A stretch of 64,000 nt of DNA, taken from contig JAAEPZ010000253.1 of NCBI GenBank assembly GCA_024231955.1, forward strand, positions 62,001 through 126,000, given 5' to 3'. The position numbers were made by a program, and so were the translations under genes. The notes under the pieces are model-generated. The model did not search any database. It had not been told where the DNA came from and worked only from the letters and a program-made list of their open reading frames with translations. This DNA is from a bacterium. GTDB lineage: Bacteria > Krumholzibacteriota > Krumholzibacteriia > JACNKJ01. This document shows, one piece after another, positions 1 through 9,842 of this stretch (positions within the stretch are counted from its first letter, which is position 1; each line of letters starts with the position of its first letter).

Positions 1-946
1 TGTCGGGGATGATCACCCGCTCGACCGAGCTGTGGGTGATATCCCGCTCGTGCCACAGCGCCACATTCTCCAGCGCCGCCAGAGCGTTGCCCCGCAGCAC
101 GCGCGCAAGCCCGCTCACCCGCTCGCTCATGATCGGGTTCCTCTTGTGCGGCATGGCGCTGGACCCCTTCTGCCCCTTTTTGAAAGGCTCCTCGAGCTCC
201 AGGATATCGGTCCGCTGCAGGTTGCGCAGCTCCGTGCCGATCTTGTCCATGGTCGAGGCGATCACCGCCAGCGTCGTCATGAACTCCGCGTGACGGTCCC
301 GCTGCAGCACCTGGGTCGAAACCAGGGCGGGCTTCAGGTTCAGCTTCCCGCAGACATACTCCTCGACTGCGAGATCGAGATGGGCAAAGGTCCCCACCGC
401 GCCACTGATCTGCCCCACCGACACGGTTTCGATCGCCGCTTCCAGACGTCGCCGGTTGCGTCGCATCTCATCGTACCAGAGCAGCAGCTTCAGACCGAAG
501 GTGGTCGGCTCGGCGTGGATGCCGTGACTGCGCCCGATGCAGGGCACCATTTTGAACTCCACGGCGCGACGCTTGAGGATGGCGATGCACTCGTCAACAC
601 TCTCGAGCAGCAGCTCACCGGCGCTCTTCATGGCCATCGCCAGGCCGGTATCCAGGATATCACTGCTCGTCATCCCCATGTGGATGTAGCGACTGGGCTC
701 ACCCACATGCTCGGCGACATTGGTCAGGAAGGCGATCACGTCGTGATTGGTGGTCTCCTCGATCTCCAGGATCCGCTCAATCTCGAACTGCGCCTTCTCA
801 CGAATCACCTCCACGGCCTCCTGAGGCACATGCCCCTGCTCGGCCATGGCCTCGCAGGCCAGAATCTCGATCTGCAGCCAGCGGTCGAACTTGGCCTGCT
901 CCGTCCAGATTGCGCCCATCCCGGGCCGTGTATATCGCTCGATCAC
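1..946 (-). CDS. purB: Adenylosuccinate lyase, C-terminus cut by window edge
   Basis: Converts SAICAR to AICAR and adenylosuccinate to AMP plus fumarate in cytoplasmic purine synthesis. The reverse strand reads [20 protein letters not shown] at the N-terminus, then TSSDILDTG, and the fumarase/aspartase-superfamily signature [11 protein letters not shown] near the left edge; the rest lies outside the window. The start is a GTG at 944-946, preceded on the reverse strand by GGAGAGG about 5 bases upstream. It is the last gene seen of a long leftward gene run and follows the HtrA gene after about 48 bp. The only other purine genes in the window are purM, purE and purD. Confidence 0.95.
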   Translation of the reverse strand, partial: MIERYTRPGMGAIWTEQAKFDRWLQIEILACEAMAEQGHVPQEAVEVIREKAQFEIERILEIEETTNHDVIAFLTNVAEHVGEPSRYIHMGMTSSDILDTGLAMAMKSAGELLLESVDECIAILKRRAVEFKMVPCIGRSHGIHAEPTTFGLKLLLWYDEMRRNRRRLEAAIETVSVGQISGAVGTFAHLDLAVEEYVCGKLNLKPALVSTQVLQRDRHAEFMTTLAVIASTMDKIGTELRNLQRTDILELEEPFKKGQKGSSAMPHKRNPIMSERVSGLARVLRGNALAALENVALWHERDITHSSVERVIIPD

Positions 947-994
947 GATGAATCCTCTCCGCCCTTTTCGGGCCGCGCTTTGCCTCGGTTCAGA

Positions 995-2245
<1,251 letters not shown>

Positions 2246-2251
2246 AATCGC

Positions 2252-2899
2252 CTACTTCCCCTCCCCGGCTCTCCAATCGGCCAGGAATTGTGCGAGACCG
2301 CTTTCGGTCAGTGGATGTTTGACGAGTTGATCGATGACCTTGAGGGGGATGGTCGCGACATCCGCCCCCAGACGGGCCGCTTCGATCACATGCATCGTAT
2401 GACGAACACTGGCCACGAGCACCTGCGTGGAGTAGCCATAGGTCTGATAGAGCTGGACGATATCCTCGATCAGAGTCATGCCGTCCTGACCGATATCATC
2501 CAGGCGCCCGACAAAGGGGCTGACATAGGTCGCCCCCGCCTTGGCCACCAGCAGAGCCTGGGGCAGCGAAAAACAGAGAGTGGCGTTGGTCTCGATCCCC
2601 TCGGCGCTGAAGCGCTTGATCGCCAGCAGTCCATCGGCGGTGATCGGCACCTTGATCACGATATTGTCGGCGATCTTCCTCAGCTCCAACCCCTCACTGA
2701 ACATCCCCTCGGCATCCAGCGAAACGACCTCGGCGCTGACCGGCCCCGGCACCACCGAGCAGATCTCAGCCAGGATCGCACGCGGATCGCCGCCCTCCCT
2801 GGCCATCAAGCTGGGATTGGTGGTCACGCCATCCAGCACACCCATGGCGGCGGCCTTACGGATCTCGTTGACATTGGCTGTATCGATGAAGAAACGCAT
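2252..2899 (-). CDS. tal: Small transaldolase / fructose-6-phosphate aldolase family
   Basis: Class I aldolase of the short (about 215-residue) transaldolase subfamily. It starts [16 protein letters not shown], followed by GVTTNPSL, and has the Schiff-base lysine at position 83 in VIKVPIT. Length matches TalC/FSA/MipB proteins. Sequence alone does not separate true transaldolase (pentose phosphate pathway) from fructose-6-phosphate aldolase. The start has a clear AAGGAG site. Only 6 bp separate its stop from the HtrA gene, so the two are likely cotranscribed. Confidence 0.9.
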   Translation of the reverse strand: MRFFIDTANVNEIRKAAAMGVLDGVTTNPSLMAREGGDPRAILAEICSVVPGPVSAEVVSLDAEGMFSEGLELRKIADNIVIKVPITADGLLAIKRFSAEGIETNATLCFSLPQALLVAKAGATYVSPFVGRLDDIGQDGMTLIEDIVQLYQTYGYSTQVLVASVRHTMHVIEAARLGADVATIPLKVIDQLVKHPLTESGLAQFLADWRAGEGK

Positions 2900-3034
2900 C
2901 GGGGCTCCTTGATTTCCTGAGATGGTACGGGGATCGGCGAGATGAACCGGCAGTATAGGTCAGCTCTCCCCCCACGTCCAGACCGGTTAGACTTGTGTCA
3001 ATCAGTGGTGACGGTTTTACCGGCAGACGATACG

Positions 3035-3808
3035 TCAGCGCTCGCTCGCGGGATCGAGCAGCAGACTTTCAACGGGATATTCGACACTCCTGAAGAACAG
3101 CCCCTGTGACGGCGCCGTCTGGCCACCAAGGGTACGATCCCCCGATTCGAGCATCTGCGCCATCAGCGAGGGCTCGAACCGACCGAGGCCGATATCCACG
3201 ATTGTACCGGTGATAATCCTCACCATGTTGTGGAGAAACCTGTTGGCGCCGATCAGGAAGTGCAGTTCATCCCCCACGAGCTTGAGCTCCAACTGCCGCA
3301 GGTGGCAAGTGGTTCCCTTCTCGGCGGCCTCCCTGGTGCAAAACCCCTCAAAATCGGTCGCGTCACGAAGAATGAGCAGAGCATGCTGCATGGCCCCCAT
3401 ATCGAGGCGGCGGTGGATAAGCCAGTGGGTATGACGAAACGGCGCGCAGGGTCTAAGGGCCAGTCGATAGGTGTAGAAGCGGGCGGTGGCGCTGAAACGG
3501 GCGTGGAATCCGGCGGGGACCCTTTCGACGAAAACGGGTGAGATGTCCGTGGGCAACAGCCGGCGCAGGGAGCCCAGCAATCTGTAGGTGGCGATCTCCT
3601 TGCTCAGGGTGAAGGACGCGCACTGACCGAGCGCATGCACCCCCGCGTCGGTCCGCCCCGCGCTCTGGGCCCGCACGGGCTCCTGCATGATCTGCGCCAG
3701 TACACTCTCCAGCTCGAGCTGCACCGTGCGCAATCCCGGCTGCACTTGCCAGCCGTGGAACTTCAGGCCATCGTAGCCCAGAACAATGCGATAATGGTAC
3801 ATGCTCAC
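3035..3808 (-). CDS. truA: tRNA pseudouridine(38-40) synthase TruA
   Basis: Converts uridines 38-40 of the tRNA anticodon arm to pseudouridine. The 257-residue protein has the TruA signature SAGRTDAGVHALGQ with catalytic Asp54, and RFLHNMVRIITG near residue 190. Its GTG start overlaps the stop of ecfT (GTGA); an ATG two codons later is an alternative start. The ecfT-truA adjacency matches the classical ecfA-ecfA'-ecfT-truA order of Firmicutes, although no ATPase genes are present here. Confidence 0.96.
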   Translation of the reverse strand: MSMYHYRIVLGYDGLKFHGWQVQPGLRTVQLELESVLAQIMQEPVRAQSAGRTDAGVHALGQCASFTLSKEIATYRLLGSLRRLLPTDISPVFVERVPAGFHARFSATARFYTYRLALRPCAPFRHTHWLIHRRLDMGAMQHALLILRDATDFEGFCTREAAEKGTTCHLRQLELKLVGDELHFLIGANRFLHNMVRIITGTIVDIGLGRFEPSLMAQMLESGDRTLGGQTAPSQGLFFRSVEYPVESLLLDPASER

Positions 3809-4548
3809 ATCCCCAACCGGATCCAGATCAGCAACAGAATGCTCATCAGACTCGGTAAGATATCACCTGCGCGCGGAGGGGCAAGGGGACTGCCCGCCCA
3901 ACGTTCGGGGAAACCCCGGACCTGCAGGGAGTCGGCCATGCTCTCGCTCCGGGCCAGGAGGTTCCTGAACAGCGGCAGCAACAGCGATGGCCAGTGGGCC
4001 GCCCGCAGGTTTCGTCCCCTCATGCCACCTCGGGCGCGCCAGGCGCGCTCCAGCAGAAAAGCCTCGCGGACCATCAGACTCAGGCAGGAGAGCGCCAACA
4101 TCGGGGCCAGCATCAACCGGGCAAACCGGTTGTTGCGGGGCAATCGGGCCAGGCAGGCCGCCGGATGGAGACGGCCGATCGCTCTGGCCGAGATCAGGAT
4201 CCAGAGGGCCAGGCGGGCCGCGGCCGTCAGCCCCAGAGTGACGCGAGTCGGCTCCCACCGCCAGGGCAGCCCCTCACCGAACCCCCGCCAGACAAGGCAA
4301 TGCATCAACGGCACCAGCAGCAGCAGGGGGAGAAACCCGAGCAGTACTTTGAGCGGCCGCAGATTCGGGGCGGGCCAGCCGAGAAACAGTCCGACGCCGA
4401 TCGTGACGACCAGCAGTTTATCGGGTGTCCAGGCAAAGCCGATGCTGAGGGACACTGCGCAGAAGGTGAGGATCAGAAAGGCGGGATGCGCGTTCGAAGC
4501 GTCCGCTTCCGCAGTATATGGCGTGGGGGCGAACGCGGATCGTCTCAT
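3805..4548 (-). CDS. ecfT: Energy-coupling factor transporter transmembrane component EcfT (CbiQ family)
   Basis: Membrane scaffold that couples ATPase subunits to vitamin- or metal-binding S components in ECF importers. The 247-residue protein is very hydrophobic in its N-terminal half and carries the two cytoplasmic Ala-Arg-Gly-type coupling motifs, RARGGMRGR and LQVRGFPERW, around residues 175-215. Start and stop overlap neighbours by ATGA or GTGA, so it is translationally coupled to the glycosyltransferase upstream and truA downstream. The cognate EcfA ATPases and any S component are absent from the window, so substrate is unknown. Confidence 0.82.
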   Translation of the reverse strand: MRRSAFAPTPYTAEADASNAHPAFLILTFCAVSLSIGFAWTPDKLLVVTIGVGLFLGWPAPNLRPLKVLLGFLPLLLLVPLMHCLVWRGFGEGLPWRWEPTRVTLGLTAAARLALWILISARAIGRLHPAACLARLPRNNRFARLMLAPMLALSCLSLMVREAFLLERAWRARGGMRGRNLRAAHWPSLLLPLFRNLLARSESMADSLQVRGFPERWAGSPLAPPRAGDILPSLMSILLLIWIRLGM

Positions 4549-5699
4549 CCCTCCACCCCGGCGACAAGCTCGTGCAACCCCTCTACCAGGCCGCTCCAGC
4601 TGAAACGTTCCGCTGCCCGGGTTATCTCGTCGGCCATCTCCGGGCCAAGCTCTTCATCGAAGAAGCGATTCAGGGCAGCGGCAAGCGCAACGACATCACC
4701 GGGCGGTGTGAGGATTCCCGTTTTGCCGTCCTCAATCTGCTCGGGTAATCCACCCACGGCCGTGGCCACGACGGGCAAGCCGAACGCATGAGCGATCTGG
4801 GCGATGCCGCTCTGAGTCGCGCTGTGATAGGGCTGCAGCACCAGGTCCGCGGCGGCGAACCACTCCGCCACCTCCTCGTTGGGCACGTAGCGATCCACCA
4901 CCTGCACGCGATCGGTCAAATTCAGCTCACGGATCAGAGTGTCGTATGGCGCCCGCTCCTCATAGAACTCCCCCACGACCAGCAGTTTCTGGCGTGGATC
5001 CTCCGTGGCCGCCAGCGCCCGCAGCGCCAGGTCCAGCCCCTTGTAGGCGCGGATGTAGCCGAAGAAAAGGGGAACTCGATCGTCCGCGGTATACCCCAGA
5101 CGTTGTCGGATCGCAGCCCGATCCGGGCCGGCTGCCGTCGGATCGCCGTCAAAGGCATCGTAGCGGGGATGGGGCCGCACTACGTGCCTCGCGCCGGGGA
5201 TAAAATCGAGAAGGCGATCACCGTCGTTGCGGCTGTGGACGAGGAAGCCATCGACCGGGTCGAAGGCGTAGCGGGTGAGCAGACCATCCACGGCGCTTCT
5301 CTCGTGGGGCAGAACGTTGTGGCAGAGGAGCAGCCTGCGGCAATCGGGAGCCAACCGTTTGAGTCGTCTGAACAGCGTTCCGTAGGCGGGACCGAAGAAC
5401 GGATGCCACCAGTGACAGACCACCGCGTCCGGCCGCCAGGCGGCTACCTGTCGGGCGCTGATCTCCCAACTGACGGGATTGTAGCTGCCCAGGCGTCGGA
5501 TCGAATCGAAACTGAGCGGCGTACCGCTCTCATCCATCTGGGTCTTGCCCGGGAAGAGAATCCCCGGATAGAGTTGGGTGAAATTCAGCGCATGCACCTC
5601 GGTGTCGCAGTTGCGCGCCAACTCGGATGCCAGCAGCGCGCCGTAGTGCGCGATACCCCCGCGAAATGGGTGTAACGGACCAACCAGAGCCCAACGCAT
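4545..5699 (-). CDS. Glycosyltransferase family 4 (GT-B fold)
   Basis: 384-residue glycosyltransferase. The N-terminus has the acceptor-side glycine-rich loop PFRGGIAHY. The C-terminal half has the nucleotide-sugar binding segment HSATQSGIAQIAHAFGLPVV followed by GGLPEQIEDGKTGILTPPGD, typical of GT4 enzymes. No membrane segment or signal is visible, so it is cytoplasmic and probably acts on a lipid-linked or cell-surface glycan precursor; donor and acceptor cannot be read from sequence. A GGGGGAAG ribosome site precedes the ATG, and its stop overlaps ecfT. Confidence 0.85.
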   Translation of the reverse strand: MRWALVGPLHPFRGGIAHYGALLASELARNCDTEVHALNFTQLYPGILFPGKTQMDESGTPLSFDSIRRLGSYNPVSWEISARQVAAWRPDAVVCHWWHPFFGPAYGTLFRRLKRLAPDCRRLLLCHNVLPHERSAVDGLLTRYAFDPVDGFLVHSRNDGDRLLDFIPGARHVVRPHPRYDAFDGDPTAAGPDRAAIRQRLGYTADDRVPLFFGYIRAYKGLDLALRALAATEDPRQKLLVVGEFYEERAPYDTLIRELNLTDRVQVVDRYVPNEEVAEWFAAADLVLQPYHSATQSGIAQIAHAFGLPVVATAVGGLPEQIEDGKTGILTPPGDVVALAAALNRFFDEELGPEMADEITRAAERFSWSGLVEGLHELVAGVEG

Positions 5700-5706
5700 C
5701 TTCCCC

Positions 5707-7050
5707 CTAACTGCCGGCCAGGGTCAGCGAGCGGACCCTCAGCGTCGGCGAGCAGGCACTGCCGCGGTTGAAGTCCAGATCACTGCCAACGGCATCGATG
5801 CCGCCGAGGATATCATCCATGCTCCCGGCAAAAGTCACCTTGCTCACGGGGTAGGCAATCTCCCCATCCTCGATCCAGAGTCCCTCACAAGCCTGAGACC
5901 AGTGTCCGGTATTATTGTTGAGGTTCCCGTTTCCCAGAGTCTTGGTGATCAGCAATCCCCGTTTGACGGAGGCGATGATCTCCTCCGGCGTCAGTTCTCC
6001 CGGTTCCAGGTAGAGATTGCTGGCGGAGACGCCGCCACCCAGATTGCCGTGCCCGGTGACGGGGATATCGAGGCGGCGCGCATTCTCGACATCGGTCGGC
6101 GTGAAGTTGAGGATGCCCCGCGTGACGACCTCCCGGCGTTGGCACGGCAGACCCTCGCCATCGCTGGACCGGCTGCCGTATCCGCGGAGACGGTGCGGAT
6201 CATCCACCATCGTGAAGAGATCCGAGGCGACGCGATCGCCAAGGCGATCGATCAGATAACTCTGCCGGCGACGGATCGCCGGACCGGCGGCGGCGCCGAA
6301 CAGAATGCGCAACAGACGCGATGCCGTGGACACCCCCTCGAAGATGACGGGGAACTCCCCGGTTGGGGCGGGTCGGGAATCGAGCATCCGCAGCAAACGT
6401 TCCGCCGCTCGCCGCCCCACCTCGGCCGGTTCCGGCAGATCGGCGCTATGACGCCTGCCTTCAGTCCAATAGGCGGTAACCAGGCCGTCCGCGCTGTCCC
6501 TGGCCACAGGAACGGTCGTCAGCATGAAGTGGGTATAGTTCCTGACTTTCTCGAAGCCGTTGCTGGTGAGGTATATCCCCTCACCGGAATTGCGGGAGAA
6601 GAGTCCGCCCTGGCTGTTGTCGATCCGCCTGTCGGCGTCGAGAGCGGCGGCCTCCGCCGAACGCGCCATCTCGACACCCTGTTCAGTCGTGGGCAATGTG
6701 GTCTCATCGACCAGATCCAGCTCCGGAAACTCGGTGGCATAGAGTTCGGCCTCCGGCAGACGGTTGAACTCGTCGGGTTCGCCGAACGCGGACAGCGCCA
6801 CAGCCTCCTCGGCAAACAGCTCGGGATCCAGACCGCCCAGATTGGTGGCGCTGATCGAAGCCATACGTCGCTCCTTGAAGACCCGCAAGACGACAACCCC
6901 GGCGTCGGCCTCCTCCAGAACGTCCAGTTCACCCATGCGTACGGTGATGCCCAGCTCGGAGCCGCCGGAGATCATCAGATCGGCCTCTTCGGCCCCCGCC
7001 CTGCGGGCGGCTCGCAGCAGCGCCTTCGCCATATTCATTTTACCGCTCAT
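5707..7050 (-). CDS. tldE: TldE/PmbA, partner subunit of the TldD/E peptidase
   Basis: 447-residue member of the TldD/PmbA (U62) family. It contains RIDNSQGGLFSRNSGEG in the N-terminal half and GRRAAERLLRML about mid-protein, but lacks the HEXXXH zinc motif of its neighbour, as expected for the TldE subunit. In E. coli TldD and TldE form a heterodimeric metalloprotease that digests unfolded peptides and processes peptide modifiers such as microcin B17 and CcdA. The start overlaps the tldD stop by 11 bp and has GGGAGGT 6 bases upstream, so the pair is translationally coupled. Confidence 0.93.
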   Translation of the reverse strand: MSGKMNMAKALLRAARRAGAEEADLMISGGSELGITVRMGELDVLEEADAGVVVLRVFKERRMASISATNLGGLDPELFAEEAVALSAFGEPDEFNRLPEAELYATEFPELDLVDETTLPTTEQGVEMARSAEAAALDADRRIDNSQGGLFSRNSGEGIYLTSNGFEKVRNYTHFMLTTVPVARDSADGLVTAYWTEGRRHSADLPEPAEVGRRAAERLLRMLDSRPAPTGEFPVIFEGVSTASRLLRILFGAAAGPAIRRRQSYLIDRLGDRVASDLFTMVDDPHRLRGYGSRSSDGEGLPCQRREVVTRGILNFTPTDVENARRLDIPVTGHGNLGGGVSASNLYLEPGELTPEEIIASVKRGLLITKTLGNGNLNNNTGHWSQACEGLWIEDGEIAYPVSKVTFAGSMDDILGGIDAVGSDLDFNRGSACSPTLRVRSLTLAGS

Positions 7051-8476
7051 CAGCCGACCTCCCTGTGCTGGAGCCGCCTACGGTGATCTCGGATACCTTG
7101 ACATGGGGTTGCCCGTGATTGACGGGCACCTTTTGCCCCCGTTTGCCGCAGGTCCAGATGGCGGGTGAGATGGTGAAATCCTCGCCGACCATGGTGACGC
7201 GCCCCATCACCTCGGGCCCGTTCCCCACCAGAGTGGCTCCCTTGACCGGAGCCGTGATCTTGCCGTCCTCGATCAGATAGGCCTCGTTGATATTGAAGGT
7301 GAAGTCGCCGCAGGTGATGTCCACCGCGCCGCTCCCCACGATCCGTGCGTAGAGCCCTTTTTTGACCGAGCCGATAATCTCCTCCACCGAGCTCTCACCC
7401 GGCAACAGACAGGTGCAGGTCATGCGGGGCAATGGGTGACTGCGGAAGGAGTCGCGTCGACCGTTGCCGGTTGGCTCGACGCCGAGTTGCGCGGCGCTGA
7501 TCCGGTCGTGCATGTAGCTCCTTAAAACCCCCCTCTCGATAAGGGTCGTTTTACGCACGGGAGTGCCCTCGTCATCGATATTGATGGCCCCCCGATCATT
7601 GGGGATGGTGGGGTCATCAACGATCGTGCAGAGATCGCTGGCGACCGCTTCACCGAGTCGGTCGGTGAATTTCGATGTCCGTTTGCGGATGAAGTCCGCC
7701 TCCAGACCGTGGCCCACCGCCTCATGCAAAAGCACGCCGCTGAGTCCCGGTCCCAGGATCACCGGCATGTTCCCGGCCGGTGCGTCAATGGCCTCCAGCT
7801 GCACCTGGGCCATCCGCACGGACTCCTGAGCCAGCGATTCCGGGGTCACCCGATCGTAGAACTCCAGTCCGACACGTCCGCCATCGGCGGCGCTACCCGC
7901 CTCCCGCTTGCCGTCCCGCTCCAGAATGACCTGGCAGCCGAGGCGGGTCATCGGTTGAGTGTCGCGATACAGGGCACCCTCGCTGTTGGCCACCGTGATC
8001 TTGCGGGTATACTCCATGAAGCTCGCCAGCACCTTGCTCACGCCGGGGTCGGCTGTGTCGGCCGCCTCCTGAATCCGGCGGAGGTAGACCACCTTGCTGT
8101 TGAGGTCGACCTCTTCGGCGGGGCGCTCAATCGGGTAATGCTGCGGCAGCGTCCCCCCCTGCAGAGCGGCGACGCCGACCCCGCCGCCGTTGACGGCGAT
8201 GTGCGAGGCGGTTTCGGCAGCACGCAGCAGGGTCCTCTCATCCAGTTCGCAGGCATAGGCGTATCCGGTTTTATCCCCGGCCAGGACCCGGATGCCCACC
8301 CCCTGATTAAGGGAGGTGCCGGCGCTCTTCACGCCTCCCTCCTCCCAGCGGAGCGTGCGTATAACCTGATTCTCCAGGAAGAGGTCGGCATAATCGCCGC
8401 CCCGTCCCAGGGCTTTGGCGAGCAGACGCGAGATGAGGGCGTCATCAAGATCGTAGCGGGCAAATTCCTTATTCAT
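7040..8476 (-). CDS. tldD: TldD metallopeptidase, catalytic subunit
   Basis: 478-residue catalytic half of the TldD/TldE protease. The zinc-binding HEXXXH motif is intact at residues 251-256 (HEAVGH, within GVLLHEAVGHGLEADFIRKR). Typical family segments follow, such as INIDDEGTP and GNGRRDSFRSHPLPRM near residue 330. The start ATG has an AAGGAG site. The gene sits downstream of the arsR-nudix pair after about 100 bp without its own obvious promoter. An intact heterodimer suggests peptide maturation or turnover capacity; no RiPP precursor was recognised in the window. Confidence 0.95.
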   Translation of the reverse strand: MNKEFARYDLDDALISRLLAKALGRGGDYADLFLENQVIRTLRWEEGGVKSAGTSLNQGVGIRVLAGDKTGYAYACELDERTLLRAAETASHIAVNGGGVGVAALQGGTLPQHYPIERPAEEVDLNSKVVYLRRIQEAADTADPGVSKVLASFMEYTRKITVANSEGALYRDTQPMTRLGCQVILERDGKREAGSAADGGRVGLEFYDRVTPESLAQESVRMAQVQLEAIDAPAGNMPVILGPGLSGVLLHEAVGHGLEADFIRKRTSKFTDRLGEAVASDLCTIVDDPTIPNDRGAINIDDEGTPVRKTTLIERGVLRSYMHDRISAAQLGVEPTGNGRRDSFRSHPLPRMTCTCLLPGESSVEEIIGSVKKGLYARIVGSGAVDITCGDFTFNINEAYLIEDGKITAPVKGATLVGNGPEVMGRVTMVGEDFTISPAIWTCGKRGQKVPVNHGQPHVKVSEITVGGSSTGRSADER

Positions 8477-8577
8477 GAATCTCCTTGCGGAACGTCCAAT
8501 TCGGTATAGGTCGCAGGCTAACGCACGAACCGTCGGCGGTCAATCGGGGAGCGGACGATTCGGTCCCGGCATTCAGG

Positions 8578-9087
8578 TTATTGCCGCCGCCCGGCCACCA
8601 GAGCCGCAAGATCGGCCAACGCCTGTCGATGCGACTCCCAGGCAATCTCCTCCGGAGGAGCCTCCAGGGGGAACCAGCGCGCCTCGGAGGCATCGTCGCC
8701 GGCAACCAGTTCGCCACCGGTCTCCGTCGCCAGGAAAACCACAAGCAACGCATTGTTGCGGGGATCGTCGAATGCCGAATAGACGCCGAGCAATCCGTCG
8801 AGTTTCACAGTGAGGCCCGTCTCCTCCCGCATCTCCCGCCTGGCGCAGTCGCGGATATCCTCCTCCCACTCCTGGAAGCCGCTGGGCAGCGACCACAGCC
8901 CTTTCTTGGGATTCTCCGCGCGGCGCACCCAGAGTACTTTGCCCTCATCAAGGACACACACCCCTGCGGCGGGTACGGGATTCCCCCACTGCACGTATCC
9001 GCACGCGCAAGCCGGCCGCTCGCGTCCACCGGCCTGCCTCGTCGTCAATTCGGCTTTACAGAGCGGGCAGTATCGATAAATCTTCAT
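8578..9087 (-). CDS. NUDIX hydrolase with N-terminal zinc ribbon
   Basis: 169 residues. A zinc ribbon is formed by Cys7, Cys10, Cys27 and Cys29 (CPLC...CAC). The NUDIX domain has a perfect GX5EX7REUXEEXGU box at residues 70-92 (ends REMREETGL). The ribbon-NUDIX layout is that of NudC-type NADH/NAD-cap or related ADP-ribose hydrolases, although this protein is shorter than NudC and lacks its SQPWPFPxS signature, so substrate is open. The ATG overlaps the arsR stop (ATGA) and lies inside an AGGAGG-led coupling site. Confidence 0.9.
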   Translation of the reverse strand: MKIYRYCPLCKAELTTRQAGGRERPACACGYVQWGNPVPAAGVCVLDEGKVLWVRRAENPKKGLWSLPSGFQEWEEDIRDCARREMREETGLTVKLDGLLGVYSAFDDPRNNALLVVFLATETGGELVAGDDASEARWFPLEAPPEEIAWESHRQALADLAALVAGRRQ

Positions 9088-9665
9088 GCTGGCCTCCTGT
9101 ATATATTGCGCTCGCGGGTCAGCAAGCGGGCCATGATCAGTTCACGTCGCAGAGTGCAGAAATCTTCGTGGAAGCGTCCGATGATCCGGTTGACCTCCGA
9201 TTCAGGATAGTCCTGCTCCCGTTTGAAATGCTCGACCAACCATTTGAGGATGACCTCGCGCTTCTTCCGCTGCGCAGGGATAGTCACAAGTTTGCCCCGC
9301 TTCACGAAATTGCTCAGCACCTTGCTTTCAAATGCACCCTCCGGGAAAGCACCGGCGCCCTCGCGCAGGGTATCAAGGCGGAGCAACTCGCGCGACATCT
9401 GTTTCAGTCTCCTCTCGCGCAGACTGTAGATCCGATACTGCTGATCGGAATCCACATCGAGCAAGCCCACCTGCCTGAGTACGCGCAGATGATGGCTGAT
9501 AGTGGCCGGACTCAACTCCAGCGCCGCGGCGATCTCCTCGACGACTGCAGATCGTGAGGCCAGAAGCCCGATTATCTTCAACCTCTGCAGATTGCCGAGC
9601 GCCTTGAAGAAATCCAGAGCCTGATCCAGACCGATCTCCTCAATATCCACTTTACCATTTTGCAT
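9084..9665 (-). CDS. ArsR-type winged-helix regulator with C-terminal DUF2087-like domain
   Basis: 193 residues from the chosen ATG at 9665. Residues 1-80 form an ArsR helix-turn-helix (FFKALGNLQRLKIIGLLASR, then ELSPATISHHLRVLRQVGLL). No metal-binding ELCV-C box is seen, so it is probably not a metal sensor. The C-terminal part (VILKWLVEHFKREQDYPE..VNRIIGRFHED) resembles DUF2087. An upstream TTG extends the frame to 9722, but that would overlap the -35 of the promoter at 9694-9722. The ATG has AAGGGG at proper spacing. It likely autoregulates and controls the nudix gene. Confidence 0.85.
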   Translation of the reverse strand: MQNGKVDIEEIGLDQALDFFKALGNLQRLKIIGLLASRSAVVEEIAAALELSPATISHHLRVLRQVGLLDVDSDQQYRIYSLRERRLKQMSRELLRLDTLREGAGAFPEGAFESKVLSNFVKRGKLVTIPAQRKKREVILKWLVEHFKREQDYPESEVNRIIGRFHEDFCTLRRELIMARLLTRERNIYRRPA

Positions 9666-9693
9666 GGCGTCACCCCTTATTTCGATATCCGTC

Positions 9694-9722
9694 AATGTAT
9701 CTAAACAGCTCAACAGGGTCAA
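9694..9722 (-). promoter_or_regulatory. Putative promoter of the arsR-nudix operon
   Basis: Reverse strand TTGACC (-35), 17-base spacer, TACATT (-10). The start point would fall about 23 bases before the arsR ATG at 9665, which supports that ATG over the upstream TTG. Confidence 0.42.
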
Positions 9723-9842
9723 GCGTCAATTGAATGCGGGCTCTATGTAACCGGAATGCAATTTGGAATTGCGTATTCGCGCTCACTTCGACATTATTCC
9801 CCCAAGTCGATTACACCCTGCTTTTTCGTCGAAAGGTTCCGT

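Noticed and set aside
7040..8476. TldD/E as part of a RiPP (bacteriocin) cluster
   Set aside because: No precursor peptide, cyclodehydratase or exporter nearby; neighbours are housekeeping genes.
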